This document shows, one piece after another, positions 52,444 to 64,000 of a stretch of DNA of 64,000 nt. Position 1 is the first letter of the stretch, and each line of letters opens with the position of its first letter. The stretch spans positions 15,238,062 to 15,302,061 of the forward strand of contig OU612074.1 in assembly GCA_914767715.1 (NCBI GenBank), read 5' to 3'. The stretch comes from Membranipora membranacea. Its lineage: Eukaryota; Bryozoa; Gymnolaemata; Cheilostomatida; Membraniporidae. The notes beneath the pieces are model-generated. The model saw nothing but the letters and a program-made list of their open reading frames with translations, searched no databases and was not told the origin of the DNA. The position numbers and the translations under genes were made by a program.

Positions 52444-52521
52444 GGTGATTGAGCTGAGGTCTGATCTGATGTCCGAATGTCAGCTTCCATAGGAACAGAG
52501 GATAAGTCATGCTGAGCTTTA

Positions 52522-52872
52522 TTCTATCAAGGAGTCCTTGGTTGTATGTACATAATCTGGTTGATGACAATATTCTGCTGCCCCCTTTAAACCCTAGATT
52601 TTATGAATACTCCAGGGCCCTGTGATTGACTTGATCTTGATCTCTTGGCTCCATTGGTTTGGGTCTGGACTAACTATCTAAGGTGTGGTGTTGGATGAAA
52701 TTAGCTTTACTCTTTCATTACCTGTGTTGTAGTCTAATTCTGTTTCAGACACTAGATCTTTATGGATGGCATGATCATTGAGTTCAGTGAGTTCATTGGC
52801 ATGATGGATAAATTTATGTTCTATCAAGGAGTCCTTGGTTGTATGTACATAATCTGGTTGATGACAATATTC
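52522..52872. repeat. 54-bp perfect direct repeat pair
   Basis: TTCTATCAAGGAGTCCTTGG and the following 34 bases occur identically at 52522-52575 and 52819-52872. On the minus strand the second copy lies inside an open frame (52678-52884) that ends near a GTAATG donor-like site and has DSLIEHKFIHH, loosely like the second half of a C2H2 finger. The coding status is doubtful. Confidence 0.8.
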
Positions 52873-54525
52873 CGCTGTTACCATATTTTAGCTACATAAC
52901 ATTAGTCTTTGTTAAATAATGAGATCTTCAGAAAATGCAATGAGAGGTTGAATGAAGAACAGGAGAATCTTAGAGAACACAAAAGATACTAAGTTAGTTA
53001 GGTGTATATCACACTTCACAGCATCAGATGTTTGTTTACAATTCGTAGAACTTAGGCCTCACAGTAAGGAATTTCCCAACAAAAATCTTAGCTGAGTGTA
53101 AGGCAAAATCCGAGTTTTTTGCCCTTATTCTGAAATCCCCGGAGTTACCTGAGTTGAACCCAAAAACCTGAGTAACTCAGGGTAAATCCGAGTGGTTGAG
53201 AGCCCTGGGTGCAGCCCATGTTGTGTGCTGAGACATATTTTTTGCACTCACGCAGCGGCTACAACACCAACAACAATGCTTTAATATACCTTTTGATTGC
53301 TGTATGTTGTGTCCTATACAACACCTGCCTCACATCTCACAACATCAGTCGTTAGCGACGGTTTTTGTGCGTATGCAGAGTAGAATGAATTTTGGTGGCG
53401 TTGACATTACCAAAAAACCAGCCAAATAAATATAAACTACCCGAGCCAAACAAACCAAAGAGTGAACTCAACATACTCAACAAATTTGTTTCAAGGACTT
53501 AACCTCCCAAAGACAAACAATTGCTATAGTTACTAGACTAAGAGTCAGATATTGACTGTACAAATATATAGGCCTACTTGTACCCAAACCAATGTAGGAA
53601 CCTATCAATGATTCTAATTCACGCTAAACTTTCTCATGGCAACTTGGTAGGAGACACACAACTCCTCTCCTTATCTTATTTTCTCTCTTTGTTGTAAACA
53701 TTTTAGTACTATTTTAGATGATAAGTGCCACCCGTTACATCACAGGATTGTTTTTAACCAAAGCCCAAGGATACCCTCTCGAAGCGCTAACAGATTTAGA
53801 CCAAAACGTTGCCGAAGAAACGAACGGCAGTCATGCTTTTTCAACTATTTTATGACTTGACTTTATAACCTGAGAGCTATCACCAGCATACGGTTTTTAT
53901 CATCTCTGATAATGTATGTTCACAAAAAAAAACTACATTCACAAAAATACATTCACATACATCTGAGCATGCATAGATAGCATAATTATCATATGAAACT
54001 ATCAAGACCACTGGCCCTGGCCCCTGACTGTTGTCTATGTCATCATCAGGTAGAGTTCATGTTTCTATATTCAATTCAAACCTCACACTCCTCAGGCCTA
54101 CACTATCTTTCACATTCATATGCCCGTCAGCAAGAGGCTATGTGGATCCGAAAACCCTACTATATTATTAGTAGTTATTTCCTGCTAGATTTTTGTCACT
54201 TTTACTTGGCATTAGGCCTGATTGATAATTCTATTTCCCGTTCCATTCACTGCATCAATGGCCCCTATAACTATGATCAGGCACTTCTTCATAAGCCAGG
54301 CTTAGATATTCTATTTATATGTCATTTGATACTAGGCTAGATAATGTAATACCTCAGATCTATATGACCAGTCATTCAGAAATATCTTTGGCGTTGAAAT
54401 ATTTACAAGAATAATGCGTGCCATGTCGATGTGTGACTGGTGGTAATTTTTGACAAGGACGGTGGAGGCATATCCGATTTCTTTTAAAAATATCTACTTA
54501 ATTTTCTTTTTTTTGATGGTTTCAG

Positions 54526-54577
54526 GGCACAGCAATTGTGTGAGGACTGGAAAGAAATTGAATTAGGACCCAATCAG
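54526..54577 (+). other. Candidate orphan coding exon
   Basis: A 52-base segment lies between a pyrimidine-rich TTTCAG acceptor and a GTGAGT donor. It reads AQQLCEDWKEIELGPNQ in one frame. I could not connect it to ABCD4, whose own ATG exon starts at 56716, nor to another exon. It could be an untranslated leader exon or part of an unrecognised gene. Confidence 0.25.
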
Positions 54578-55332
54578 GTGAGTTGAGTACGAGTGTCAAA
54601 ATTAACCTGTCTTTGACAAAACTATGTAATTTCTTTTCCAACAAATCCTTTGCCGTAATCTATGTTAACTGTTTCTAAGGACAGAATAGTTCTTATTAGA
54701 TATCGATGCCACACATGTATTATCATTAGGAAACAACAGCTGTATGACCTACTCCCTCAACCAGCTGAGGAAGGAATTTTAATCTGTGTGAAGAGAAGAC
54801 AATTCTGAATTCTGCATGTTACCTGCCTCATAAGGACCTGAAATTACTGCAATATGCTTTCGAGATTTCAGGCTTACTGTGAGCTATGATTTGGAGAAAG
54901 AACTCTCCAGATTAATAGAATAATTGTTAGAGCCTTAGCTCATATCATAAGTGTTCGACATTGCTAAAAAACATGATTGCTGCTTCGACCTTATCATGGC
55001 TCATTTATCTTATCATAATAGCTTAAATGGAAGTAAGCCAAACACAATCACCAATATATTAATGCTGCTTCAGTTTTATACAGCTGATGACAGGTTGAAT
55101 CACTTTGAGATTCGAGTTGTTCTATCTTACTGGATAAAAGTACTCATAGGATTAGCTAGATCTTTGAGGATATTTCAGGCACCCAGCATATTCTGATTCA
55201 TGGCGGTTTTTTAAGTTGTATTTTCTAGGTCCGACTGTTTCATTTTAACTAGCGAGTTAGTTTAGATTTAGGGTCTCTGACTCCCCACCCGGCATGGGAT
55301 GTTGTATTATTGCCAATGACCCTGCTTTGGCA

Positions 55333-55845
55333 ATAGACAGTTTTCTGAGCTCTTATTTATGCTTCAATTCGGAGTTGTCCTCTCTCCAGTTTGGTACTTT
55401 TAACCCACGCCACATAAGAAAAACCTGCTGAAAGAGGGTTATATTGAAAACCGCTAATGTTAGGATAAAAATGATTTTTGATTCAGAGTCTGCACTATTG
55501 AAAACCCTGTGAGACAGGGTTTCCAAATCGTTGGAGTCTTCAATGTTGATAAATCTTAATTTTAGTGACAAAACTCATGAAAGATTCTGCCAAATTGTCC
55601 GCAAAACAGGCAGAAAATGCTATAATTGACTATCCAAATACTAAAATTATTTCCCAAACAATGTCCATATGAGTTTTCAATAGTGCAGACTCTGAATCAA
55701 TAATCATTTTTATCCTAACATTAGCGGTTTTAAATATAACCCTCTTTCAGCAGGTTTTTCCTATGCGGCGTGGGTTAAAAGTACCAAACTGGAGAGAGGG
55801 CAACTCCAAATTGAGGCCTAAACCAGAGCTCAGAAAACTGTCTAT
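55333..55845. mobile_element. Long foldback element, 513 bp
   Basis: The left arm, from ATAGACAGTTTTCTGAGC for about 170 bp, is repeated inverted at the right end (about 55670-55845). Shared words include CTCTCTCCAGTTTGGTAC, CCTGCTGAAAGAGGGTTAT, CGCTAATGTTAGGATAAAAA and GATTCAGAGTCTGCACTATTG. The spacer is about 165 bp and non-coding. Confidence 0.92.
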
Positions 55846-56715
55846 AGACCAATAAAAAAAGTGCTTGCTAAGCTGATGGTTGCAACCAATATATATTGAT
55901 AGATCCGATAATGCTGATAATGCAAAAAATTCTCCTACTTACTTTCGGTTGGTCTTCAGTTTCGGTTGTAAGGTTTTTATGTTAGTATCTGATACCTTCT
56001 TCCTCTCCTCTCCTCCCCCTTCTGTCTCACTCTTCGGTTCACCAAGAATGCCTGATGTAACAAAAACTCAAGATAACTATTGTTTTCCCAATAGATTCAA
56101 TCACTGTAAAGGAACTCAATCTACACGACACTACAGTCATGTGTGACACTGAATATTGACTCGTATTGCCAGTTTTATAACTGGGCGATGCACCCCATGC
56201 AAACATATACATTCATCACTGTTTAGGTGATAGGGTAAACAAACTGTCAAATTGATTAAACTAGATACACCATGCTCAATGATTATAAATACTTGCAATA
56301 TAAGTCATTGCCATGCTGACTGAATTACTTCTACCTGGTATGACATCTTCTCTAAACAAATCTGGGTCAATGCTGCTCAGGGCCATCTCAGGGTCAAACT
56401 TTGATACCAGTCCCAATATTGGTCACTGCTTTTCAGAGTAGTGATGTAGAAGTGCAGTGATATTGCCTGCCACCCAACAAATTTTTACAAAATAATTGGT
56501 TGCTCTTTGAACCAAGTCAATTTGAAAAAAGTTTTGTCTCACATGCTCGCTTTCAAACTCCCAAGGTTTTTGCTGCTTAGTATTGCATTTTCTAAATAAT
56601 TACTGACGAGATTATACCAAGGATTTGATAGAACACCTTGATTATATTTAGCAACTCTTTGATTTTATTTAAATCACTTACTTACTTACTTTACTTACCC
56701 TTTTAATTCTCTTGT

Positions 56716-59700
56716 ATGAAAGCACTAATCATGGCTGATGGCACAGAGGAGAAACTTACATTCACTCAGCTGAAGATACTCGGCACCATATTACTTAAAA
56801 CTCAAAAGAAAGCCATTTATATGATGTTGGGCGGGCAGCTGTGCATTGCACTGCTTTATGAGGTAGGTTATGTATATGAGAGATACCAAATAAGAATAAT
56901 CTACAAGAATATAATTTGTTTTGTACAAGAAACTCCCATTTTTTTCCAAACCATATTTGTTATTTTTACTTGAGGCGTAGGAATATGCAACAATTTTTCA
57001 TTTCTTTATAAAAATGTATAAGTGAGCTGTGTATCAATTACTTTGAAGTTCACAAATACGTTTCATTCAGTCCCTTGCAATCACTTCATTGCAATCAGTT
57101 TCTGTAGTCTTGCAAACATGAAATGCTTTTATTTTTTAGATTGTTGGTTATCTGGTTGGCACAGTAGCCTCACATTTTTATCTAGTACTCGGGGCAGACC
57201 CTAAATCCCGAAGCACCGGACAGTTCACAGGCTTACTAGTCTACTCTTTCACAGTGGTTGTGATAATCGCATTCATCAAATCTAGTAAAATGTGAGTATG
57301 TTGAGTCTGACCTAGTTTAAGCCGTTTTCGGTTTGATATTGCGTGCATATGGAGATGCTCTCCCCTCAACCCTTTCCTGCACAATGAAGGCGAATCAAAT
57401 CCAAGTACAGCTAACATATTTTGCTTATTCAGTACAGTGAAAGCTCACAATTTAAAATCTTCTCTTTTTCGAGCAGATTCAAAGTAATTAAAATGCCTTC
57501 TTTTAAAACAGTGTAGCCCAACTGATTTATATTATTTTAAAATACATTGCAACATCGAGGCAAGAGTAAGAGTTAGAATGTCTCTTACTCCTTGATTGAG
57601 GTAAAGGACTTACCCATAAATCTACGGTTATTTTAGGTTGGTGACAGGTCTAATCTCGATATCATGGCGGGAAGCGCTCACTCAGTCCCTACACGATAAA
57701 TACTTCAGCACATCTCACACAGCGTACAGGATAAACCAGCTTTGTGACGGCAAACACACCATGAGGGATAATCCCGATCAGAGGATCGCTAGCGACGCCT
57801 CCAATGTGAGTGAGTTAAAGTAAGGCTACCCGCAGACCAAAGCATATTGTAGTCAGGCAGTTAGGTAATATGATGAAGTTGTGTCAGATTTGCACGGTAC
57901 AGTATCCATGAAGTGCTTTTTTCTTGTATTGCACACCCGGGACACTGGGACATCATAATGCACAGAATGAGAGTTACCTTCCATCATGGAAGGCACTCTT
58001 CCCACCATCAATAATTCATGGCAAGTACAGCATTGAATTTTTTACCTTGCAAATCTTACACAGCTTTATCATAAGCAACTGCCTGACTGTAACATGCTTC
58101 GGCTTTTGGGTGGCCTTTAAACTATTGTTGTTTTTGTGTGTATCTTACATACGGTTTGGACAAAGATGTCTAGACAATATCAACTTACTGTTATCAGAGC
58201 CACTACCCTTCTCCTAAGATATAGGTCAGGGAGGGGACAACTCCTGAGTTCTCAGAGTGCAAAACTGGGTCCAGCCTCATATCGGGATTTGAAATGGAGT
58301 TACATAGATCAAACAAATCAAATGCTAACCTACAAATTAATTGAAATGAGTGGCCTTGATTTGTGTCCCCCCCTTCCCCCTTTCTTCCATGACCGATGGT
58401 TGCCCAGAATGTGTTTCTGAAAAGCGTATCACCATATGATTTTAGGTGTGCAGTGACCTGTCACAGTTTGTTCCTGTTATTCTGGTCTCACCATTTACTA
58501 TCAGCTACTACACATATAAATGCTGGCAAATCACAAAGTAAGTAATATTATTGCTATGCAGGAGTAAATATTAGCTTGTGTTTAGTTTAGTTAGATTGGG
58601 GGTGACCTAATGTTAGCTAGCACAAATTTAAGCTACCTTACATGATGGATAAAGTTATGAGGTTGATTAAATTACAGCTATCTATAAAGTTAGCTACTTC
58701 AAACATGAAGCAGTGATGATTATGCCTGCTTATACATACTTACTCTTTACATTATACAATCTCACCTTATCTTGCGAGAATAGGCGCCAGATTATAGTAA
58801 ATGACCACCGGACAATTTAAGCTGAACTCTAGTCAATTTACTCTTAGAAAATGCGAGTTGCGAACCTAAATGATGGGGAAACATTTTGATCTTATTGTGC
58901 CAGGCTGCAGATCGTTTAATGAGCACTTTAGACAAAGGAATATAGCATGTTATGTAGGCAACACTCTGATACAACTGAGATACCTGGGACACACAAACGC
59001 AGAGGCCCAAAACATGACGTGACACAGTAACTTATGAATGCAATTTCTATATAAGTACAGCAATTTTTAAGAATTATTTTCATGTTAAAAATTTTAATCT
59101 AGTTAGCAAGCAACGTATCGGTATTTTAATGGGGAAGAATTGGATTTGTGAGACTTTTGGCCTTGTCCTCGGTCTTGTTAGAGGTGAGAACCCACAAGTA
59201 AAGAATAACAGCTAGTCACCCATGTCCAGATTACTCCAGTTAGGAATAATGTGTGACCTCCAAGCTGCATGCAAGTATCACTGGTTTTGTCAGAATTGTC
59301 TTACTTTTTGTTAATTTATTTAGGGCCAAAAGCAATATCTCAAACTAATAGTAAAGTATAGGTGGTGGTGGTGGGGGCTATGCGCAGTGAGTTGACTTCC
59401 TCTAAAAGTGTGAATTCTAACATTTTTTCATCAACGACATTCACTATTTCCATATTTCATATTTCCAATCTTAACATGGTCTATAGCTCCTCAATTATCT
59501 AATGCTTCAATCAAGGTACTCAGATTATTTCATTCTTTAGCCTTATTTTCTGTCTACTGTAAACCCGGGCCAGCCTTCCCCTTCCCCTCATTCATCCTTT
59601 TTTATAAAGCGGCTTCTGTCTATTGGTCGATTTGCTACACGTAGACTGAGGGCAACTTCCTAAGCTCTGATAAAACCTATTGCTATACACTTCACCCCGT

Positions 59701-62700
59701 AGTCTGAGCGAATTGACCTTTAAGCTTGGTGCACACTAGATCAGATTGAGGGGACAATTGTTTTAATCATGTCAAGTGTGCAACGACCTTTACTCTCTTC
59801 ACTTTTATTGACAGTTACATCGGCCCGGTTTCAGTGTTTGGGTTCTTTATCGTGGCGACAGTGATAAACAAACTTCTTATGGATCCTGTCGCAAAGTGGA
59901 CCTATAGGCAAGAAAGATTCGAGGGAAACTTCAGGTAAATATACCAAAACTTTTTGTAACTCATATCATTTTCAAGCCTCACATTTGTCGAGCAGTTGAT
60001 GAATCAGAGATTCAAATTTTTTTTATTTTGACTAAACACTGTCTAGGGATACTTGTGATAGAGATTGGGGCATTTAACAGTACTACAATATTTGAAATTA
60101 CAGCATCAAAGTGTCTGAAATCGGAAAGCTTATTAATTGTTGTAAACTTCAACTCCACTCATTTCAAGAAAGTAGAAAAAACTTAACTGACCTTGACTCT
60201 AATTAATGTTAATTTTACAGATATTCTCATATGCTGGTGAGGACACATTGTGAGTCAGCCTCCTTTTATCACTTAAATAGCTTGGAGAGAACTCAGGCTA
60301 ACAAATCACTCGGCTCTCTGCTGTCTGTCCAAGAGAAGCTCGTGTACTGGAGGTAAGACTGTTATGGCCTCAGCTCCCAACGTATGCGTGGAAGGATTAA
60401 TCAATATCCTGCTATCATCTGCAAAAGAGATATGATATGATGGGCCACTATAATAACAGTCAATAATAATAATTTCATAATAAGTACAAATAAGTACAAT
60501 TTTGAGACTATAATTTAACCCCGAAAGTGTATTTTCTCCCATTGCCCTGATGGTTCTAGGAAATACATGAACCATTTGAGAGTCCCTCAATTTTAATAAG
60601 GTATTTGTCGACTAATCGATTTATTTTTACACTATTAAAAGGATATCCTCTTGAGTTTACAATTTCTTCTGTATTGTGAGAACTTCACTCTGAGAGAAAC
60701 CATACTGTATATCTATTTGTTGTAATCAAGGCTGTTTGGCTTTTGTGACTTATATAAACTGCACAAATAAGATATGGCTAGACCTAGAATTACGGACATC
60801 CTTTATTAATATCGGATAAAATATGCTAAGAATAGTTTTTCTTACCTCAATGATTAGCAATATTACTGGGGTGCCCCCATTAAGAGAGGGGCAGCTAATA
60901 CGCCAGTTCGCGGTTAACCCACAAAACGATACTTTAATTTCATATACAAACATATACCATGACCTCTCAGAGGGTTACAATATGCTACTCAAGTCGGTTT
61001 AGTATCCATATACCATGAGATACAATAATACTATATAATATATTAATATGTCTCTATGTTTTAGCTATGCACAGAACATATTTATAAACTTATGTGACTA
61101 TACAGTGAGCATACTGAGTTACATCATTGTGTCCATACCGATATTCTCTGGAAGATTTGATGATAAGACGGGTAGTGAGATAAGCTCCCTAATAAGTCAG
61201 TAAGTGTGAATAATAAATACCCCAGCAGGGTGAATATCAGCTAGTTACTAATATTAGCTTTAGTTTTGCAGACTTAATATTAGCCTCTACTAATTTTAGC
61301 TAGTACCAATTTTAGCTAGCTAAAGTAGGGGGTTTATGAATACAGTATCGAGGTTGTGTCAATGTAAGCTAGCCATCAATTTCCTGACTTTTAACCCTGT
61401 GTAATTTGCAAATACTTTACTCCTCTGGGGTAATTATTTTTTTAGGAGCCCTCACAGAACTTGAAGTACATCAACATTTGAGCCTTGAATTCAATCATTT
61501 TCGGGCATGCTCACTTGAAGTTTTAACATGTTTTAAATGCTATCGCAATCATATATATACTTTTATTGGCAACCAAAGTCATCTCATTAAAAATGTTTGG
61601 CACTCAGTGCCTGAAAAAGAATTGAAACAAAAAAAGAAACAGAAAGGAAATAATATCATCAATGTTGATCAATATGAACTTCTCTTTAGATCTCAAATGT
61701 AATGGTATACTTGATGCCGCTGCCTTATAAACAAGAACTTAACACTTAAATATATTTTTATTGGCAATCTAGAAACATCTTTTTGAATGTTTTTCATATT
61801 TTCATTTTCGCATGAACCCTAACCCTATTTCCATCTCTTCATTTTCATCTTTCAACCAAGTTTGTTTGTATTACTTGTAGATATTCCTATCAGAGTATAT
61901 ACTTGTTTAACTGTTTCACTACGCTGATAGATCTGGCTAAGCAGGCTGCTACCCTGCTAGGTAACTCCCAGCGTGTCGGAGATTTTATACAAGCACTGGA
62001 GCTTATCAATGATACCAAAAATAGAGGTAGGGTCCCTTACTCATGGGTGAATTTGGGCCAGATCACTTGGTCAAGAAAAAGAAATACTTATGTAAAAAAC
62101 TTTAAATTCATGGATTTCCCACATACACTGTGAATTTTGAAAGATTTAAGCTCAAACACTGATATTATTGAAGTTAAAAGTTATTTTAAAGCATATCATC
62201 CAAACACATATATTTGGGCAATTACACTTGCAAAGAAACAGAAATATCACGACAAGAATGTAAAGAACATTGATTCTTTGGATTTCCAGCATATATGGTG
62301 TATTGGTTCCGCTCAGCATTAATGCTCATAATCCATGCTCACTCAAAAACTGATATTATAAAATCTCAAACAAGTTCCAAATCAGACAAAGGAGTATGAG
62401 GTGGCTCAGTTGGTTAGGGCTCTTGCCCTCTACTATGCAAATATTGGAGGTCTCCGGTTCGAACCACGCTCTAGCTGTCTACTGACTACTGGGCTCAACT
62501 GATGCCCCAGGTGTGATCCGACCTCCCTGCAAACTAAGAGCAACTTGGCGCCAAATATCTTGGCCACACCCTTAAACCACCATTATTTATTTATTAAAAA
62601 GAAATTCGATTATTTTTATTTGACAGAAGATTTAGATGCAGCTGGACAGTCACAGTACACAGACAGCTCAGGTTCGAGCTTTGACGATACAAGCTTACTT

Positions 62701-64000
62701 ATTACTGAGCAGGCTGGTCTGTCAGCTGTCAGTCGTGATGATGTCACACTACATTCTGACGGCATCAGCGGATCACAGGGTCGACACAGCGGGTCATACC
62801 AGGTAGCTTATTAACATCATTGTTAGCAATAAATATACCACTGTCGTGCATTACCAACAAGTACTACGAGCAATGGGTGTATTAAATCATGCGAGAGTGT
62901 GATTGTGTTAGCAACCATAGCATGTGGTAGCAGGGTGGGATGGGTTGCGGTTAGCATTTTCTCAAACGCTTATCTTCGAGAACATAGATGAAAATCTAAT
63001 CCATTTTACCCGCTCCTCTGGTATGCAGATGCCGGCTACCCAAGGGAATACAGACAAATTTAATCAAATACAGACAAGTTTAATCAAACGTGATCAACCT
63101 AGAACCTAGTCTCACTAAATTCATCATTAACCATTGCATGCCCACTCTCCAGAGTAAAATTAACCTTGTTTTCGACATTCATCTATGGTTAAAACCTGTT
63201 TTCCAGACTAGTTGAGGTCGCCTCATGTATTGTCTGTCGGTGATTGTTTCTGTATTGTTTAGATGTTTCAGGTTGACACGCCGCTGTCTCATCAGTCTGT
63301 TGTCTCGCTGAACAATGTGACAGTCCGGGTACCGAACACTAACAGAACACTCATATCTAACTTTACATTTCACTTCAAACAGGTAAGAAAGATGATGGCT
63401 GCTGTTGTATTCGTTGTTATTGTTGTTGTTGTGGTTGTTGTTGATGGTGCAATCAGTTGGGACTCTCAGTTTTCACTCACAAGCCATTGTTGCAACAAAG
63501 GGATGTTGACAATTTCCAATACGGAGCACTTTTAGATAAATTAGACTACCGACAGCCCAAAGTATATAATAGTCAGGCAGCCTAAACTACTGTAGGTTTG
63601 CAAGATTTTAAGGTAAAACAATCCAAGACGCTGACCGGTAAAACATGGAGATTGACCTGTCCTTCTCAAGTTCATGTGATATGGAGATGACTGTACTGTA
63701 TTAGCCCAATAAACTGCAATTTTTATACAACTCATATTGTGGTAAAAGCTGGATTTCTCCTCAGATGCTATTCCTTGAAGTCATACCATATTCATATTTG
63801 AACAAGATTGAACGGATTCTACCAATATCCATGATTTTTATTGTTTGATTGCACAAGTGCATAGTCATGTTTGAAATATGAAATAGAATCACATCTTTTT
63901 TACAGGGAGAGAATGTTTTAATATCAGGGCCAAGTGGTGTGGGGAAATCCTCGTTGCTGCGTGTGATTGGTCGATTGTGGAATACCAGTGCTGGTCATGT
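56716..64000 (+). CDS. ABCD4: ABC transporter subfamily D member 4 (lysosomal cobalamin exporter), 3' truncated by window
   Basis: A half-transporter; the human protein moves cobalamin out of lysosomes together with LMBD1. Eleven visible exons: 56716-56862, 57140-57291, 57637-57805, 58446-58537, 59815-59934, 60221-60352, 61065-61199, 61881-62026, 62627-62802, 63263-63382, 63906-64000 (window end). All are in phase, about 494 residues. Exons 1-8 form the membrane domain: hydrophobic helices ([66 protein letters not shown]) and the subfamily-D signatures [24 protein letters not shown] and [13 protein letters not shown]. Exon 9 is a Ser/Asp-rich, poorly conserved linker. Exon 10 starts the nucleotide-binding domain ([12 protein letters not shown]), and exon 11 carries Walker [13 protein letters not shown]. 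The start could be the ATG at 56716 or at 56731 (MADGTEEK). Walker B and the signature motif lie beyond the window. Confidence 0.93.
57815..58120. mobile_element. MITE family A, second copy
   Basis: Same termini as 2161-2522: TTAAAG..GGCTACCC on the left and GGGTGGCCTTTAA on the right. The shared subterminal words are GTCAGGCAGTTA / AACTGCCTGAC, and the interior also matches (ACATCATAATGCA, GAGTTACCTTCC). It starts nine bases after the ABCD4 exon ending at 57805, directly beyond the GTGAGT donor. Confidence 0.88.
62397..62580 (+). mobile_element. tRNA-derived SINE
   Basis: Head GAGGTGGCTCAGTTGGTTAG, B-box-like GGTTCGAACCACG, then body CTACTGACTACTGGGCTC, CCCCAGGTGTGATCCGAC and GCAAACTAAGAGCAACTTGG, ending near the acceptor of the ABCD4 exon at 62627. 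Closest in head and body to the copy at 5654. Confidence 0.9.
63539..63625. mobile_element. MITE family A, left-end fragment
   Basis: GACTACCGACAGCCCAAAG, then ATAGTCAGGCAG and GGTTTGCAAGATTTTAAGGTA, matches the left arm of the copy at 57815. The right arm is not seen. It lies in an ABCD4 intron. Confidence 0.7.

Larger units (their letters stand above)
50243..53364. mobile_element. Composite non-autonomous DNA transposon-like unit, about 3.1 kb
   Basis: The left end AAACCGTCGCTGGCGACTGG and the reverse complement of the right end (AAACCGTCGCTAACGACTGA) match and continue with similar words for over 200 bp (TGTTG.AAGACATGTG-like; GCATTGT; ACATGGGCTG). A third end of the same family (AAACCGTCGTTGGCGACGG) lies inside at 51869, reading rightwards. 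One copy therefore appears nested in, or fused to, another. No transposase frame was seen. Confidence 0.65.
49843..56715. other. Intergenic, transposon-rich
   Basis: Upstream region of both the decarboxylase gene (minus) and ABCD4 (plus). It holds a 3.1-kb unit with inverted ends (50243-53364), a GC-rich hairpin cluster (51625-51730), a 133-bp hairpin (52311-52443), a 54-bp direct repeat and a 513-bp foldback (55333-55845). A lone candidate exon lies at 54526-54577. No conserved gene recognised. Confidence 0.5.

Noticed and set aside
52678-52884. Open frame with a zinc-finger-like DSLIEHKFIHH end
   Set aside because: The cysteine pair of a C2H2 finger is missing, and the frame lies in transposon-rich DNA on a 54-bp direct repeat.
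53993-54340. A 115-codon plus-strand open frame
   Set aside because: No motif, no membrane or signal pattern, no splice link to neighbours; length is within chance for the window.

Overview
The window is nuclear DNA of an invertebrate animal. It is AT-rich, and its genes are split by GT-AG introns of about 0.2-2 kb. It carries tRNA-derived SINEs and small inverted-repeat elements, and its conserved genes are animal ones (KDM1A, a GADL1/CSAD-type decarboxylase, ABCD4). The phylum is not settled: sponge, cnidarian, lophotrochozoan or another invertebrate are all possible. I read the genes by joining exons by eye at consensus splice sites with matching phase. No searches were run.

Layout. (1) 486-7687, plus: the 3' part of KDM1A/LSD1 (tower domain and amine-oxidase core). 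(2) 8508-28165, minus: a tandem array of secreted Kunitz-type inhibitor genes. Three look intact, with 2, 4 and 6 domains; a fourth, at the downstream end, is a decayed copy. Every domain is cut by a phase-2 intron just after the conserved NNF/NRF motif, so the array looks built by exon shuffling and segmental duplication. Upstream flanks were duplicated too, including one copy (about 25.28-25.69 kb) with no gene attached. (3) 31.8-32.6 kb, minus: a possible type II membrane protein of unknown family. (4) 35148-39121, plus: a seven-exon secreted protein with repeated Asn/Gly-rich modules, each centred on a C-x-G-N-C motif, and a cysteine-rich C-terminus resembling a peritrophin-A (CBM14) domain. 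This is the best candidate for something undescribed. (5) 40315-49842, minus: a complete 11-exon PLP-dependent acidic amino-acid decarboxylase. (6) 50.2-53.4 kb: nested transposon-like DNA, including a GC-rich hairpin cluster and a long foldback. (7) 56716-64000, plus: the 5' two thirds of ABCD4, cut by the window edge inside the nucleotide-binding domain just after Walker A.

The genes do not form one pathway; only the Kunitz array is a functional cluster, and it shows birth and death of paralogues. A second theme is small tandem duplications that copy exon edges together with their splice sites or stop-codon region. They occur in KDM1A (a 47-bp unit with donor, three times) and in the decarboxylase gene (a 132-bp unit with acceptor, twice; a C-terminus/stop unit, three times; possibly a donor-flank copy).
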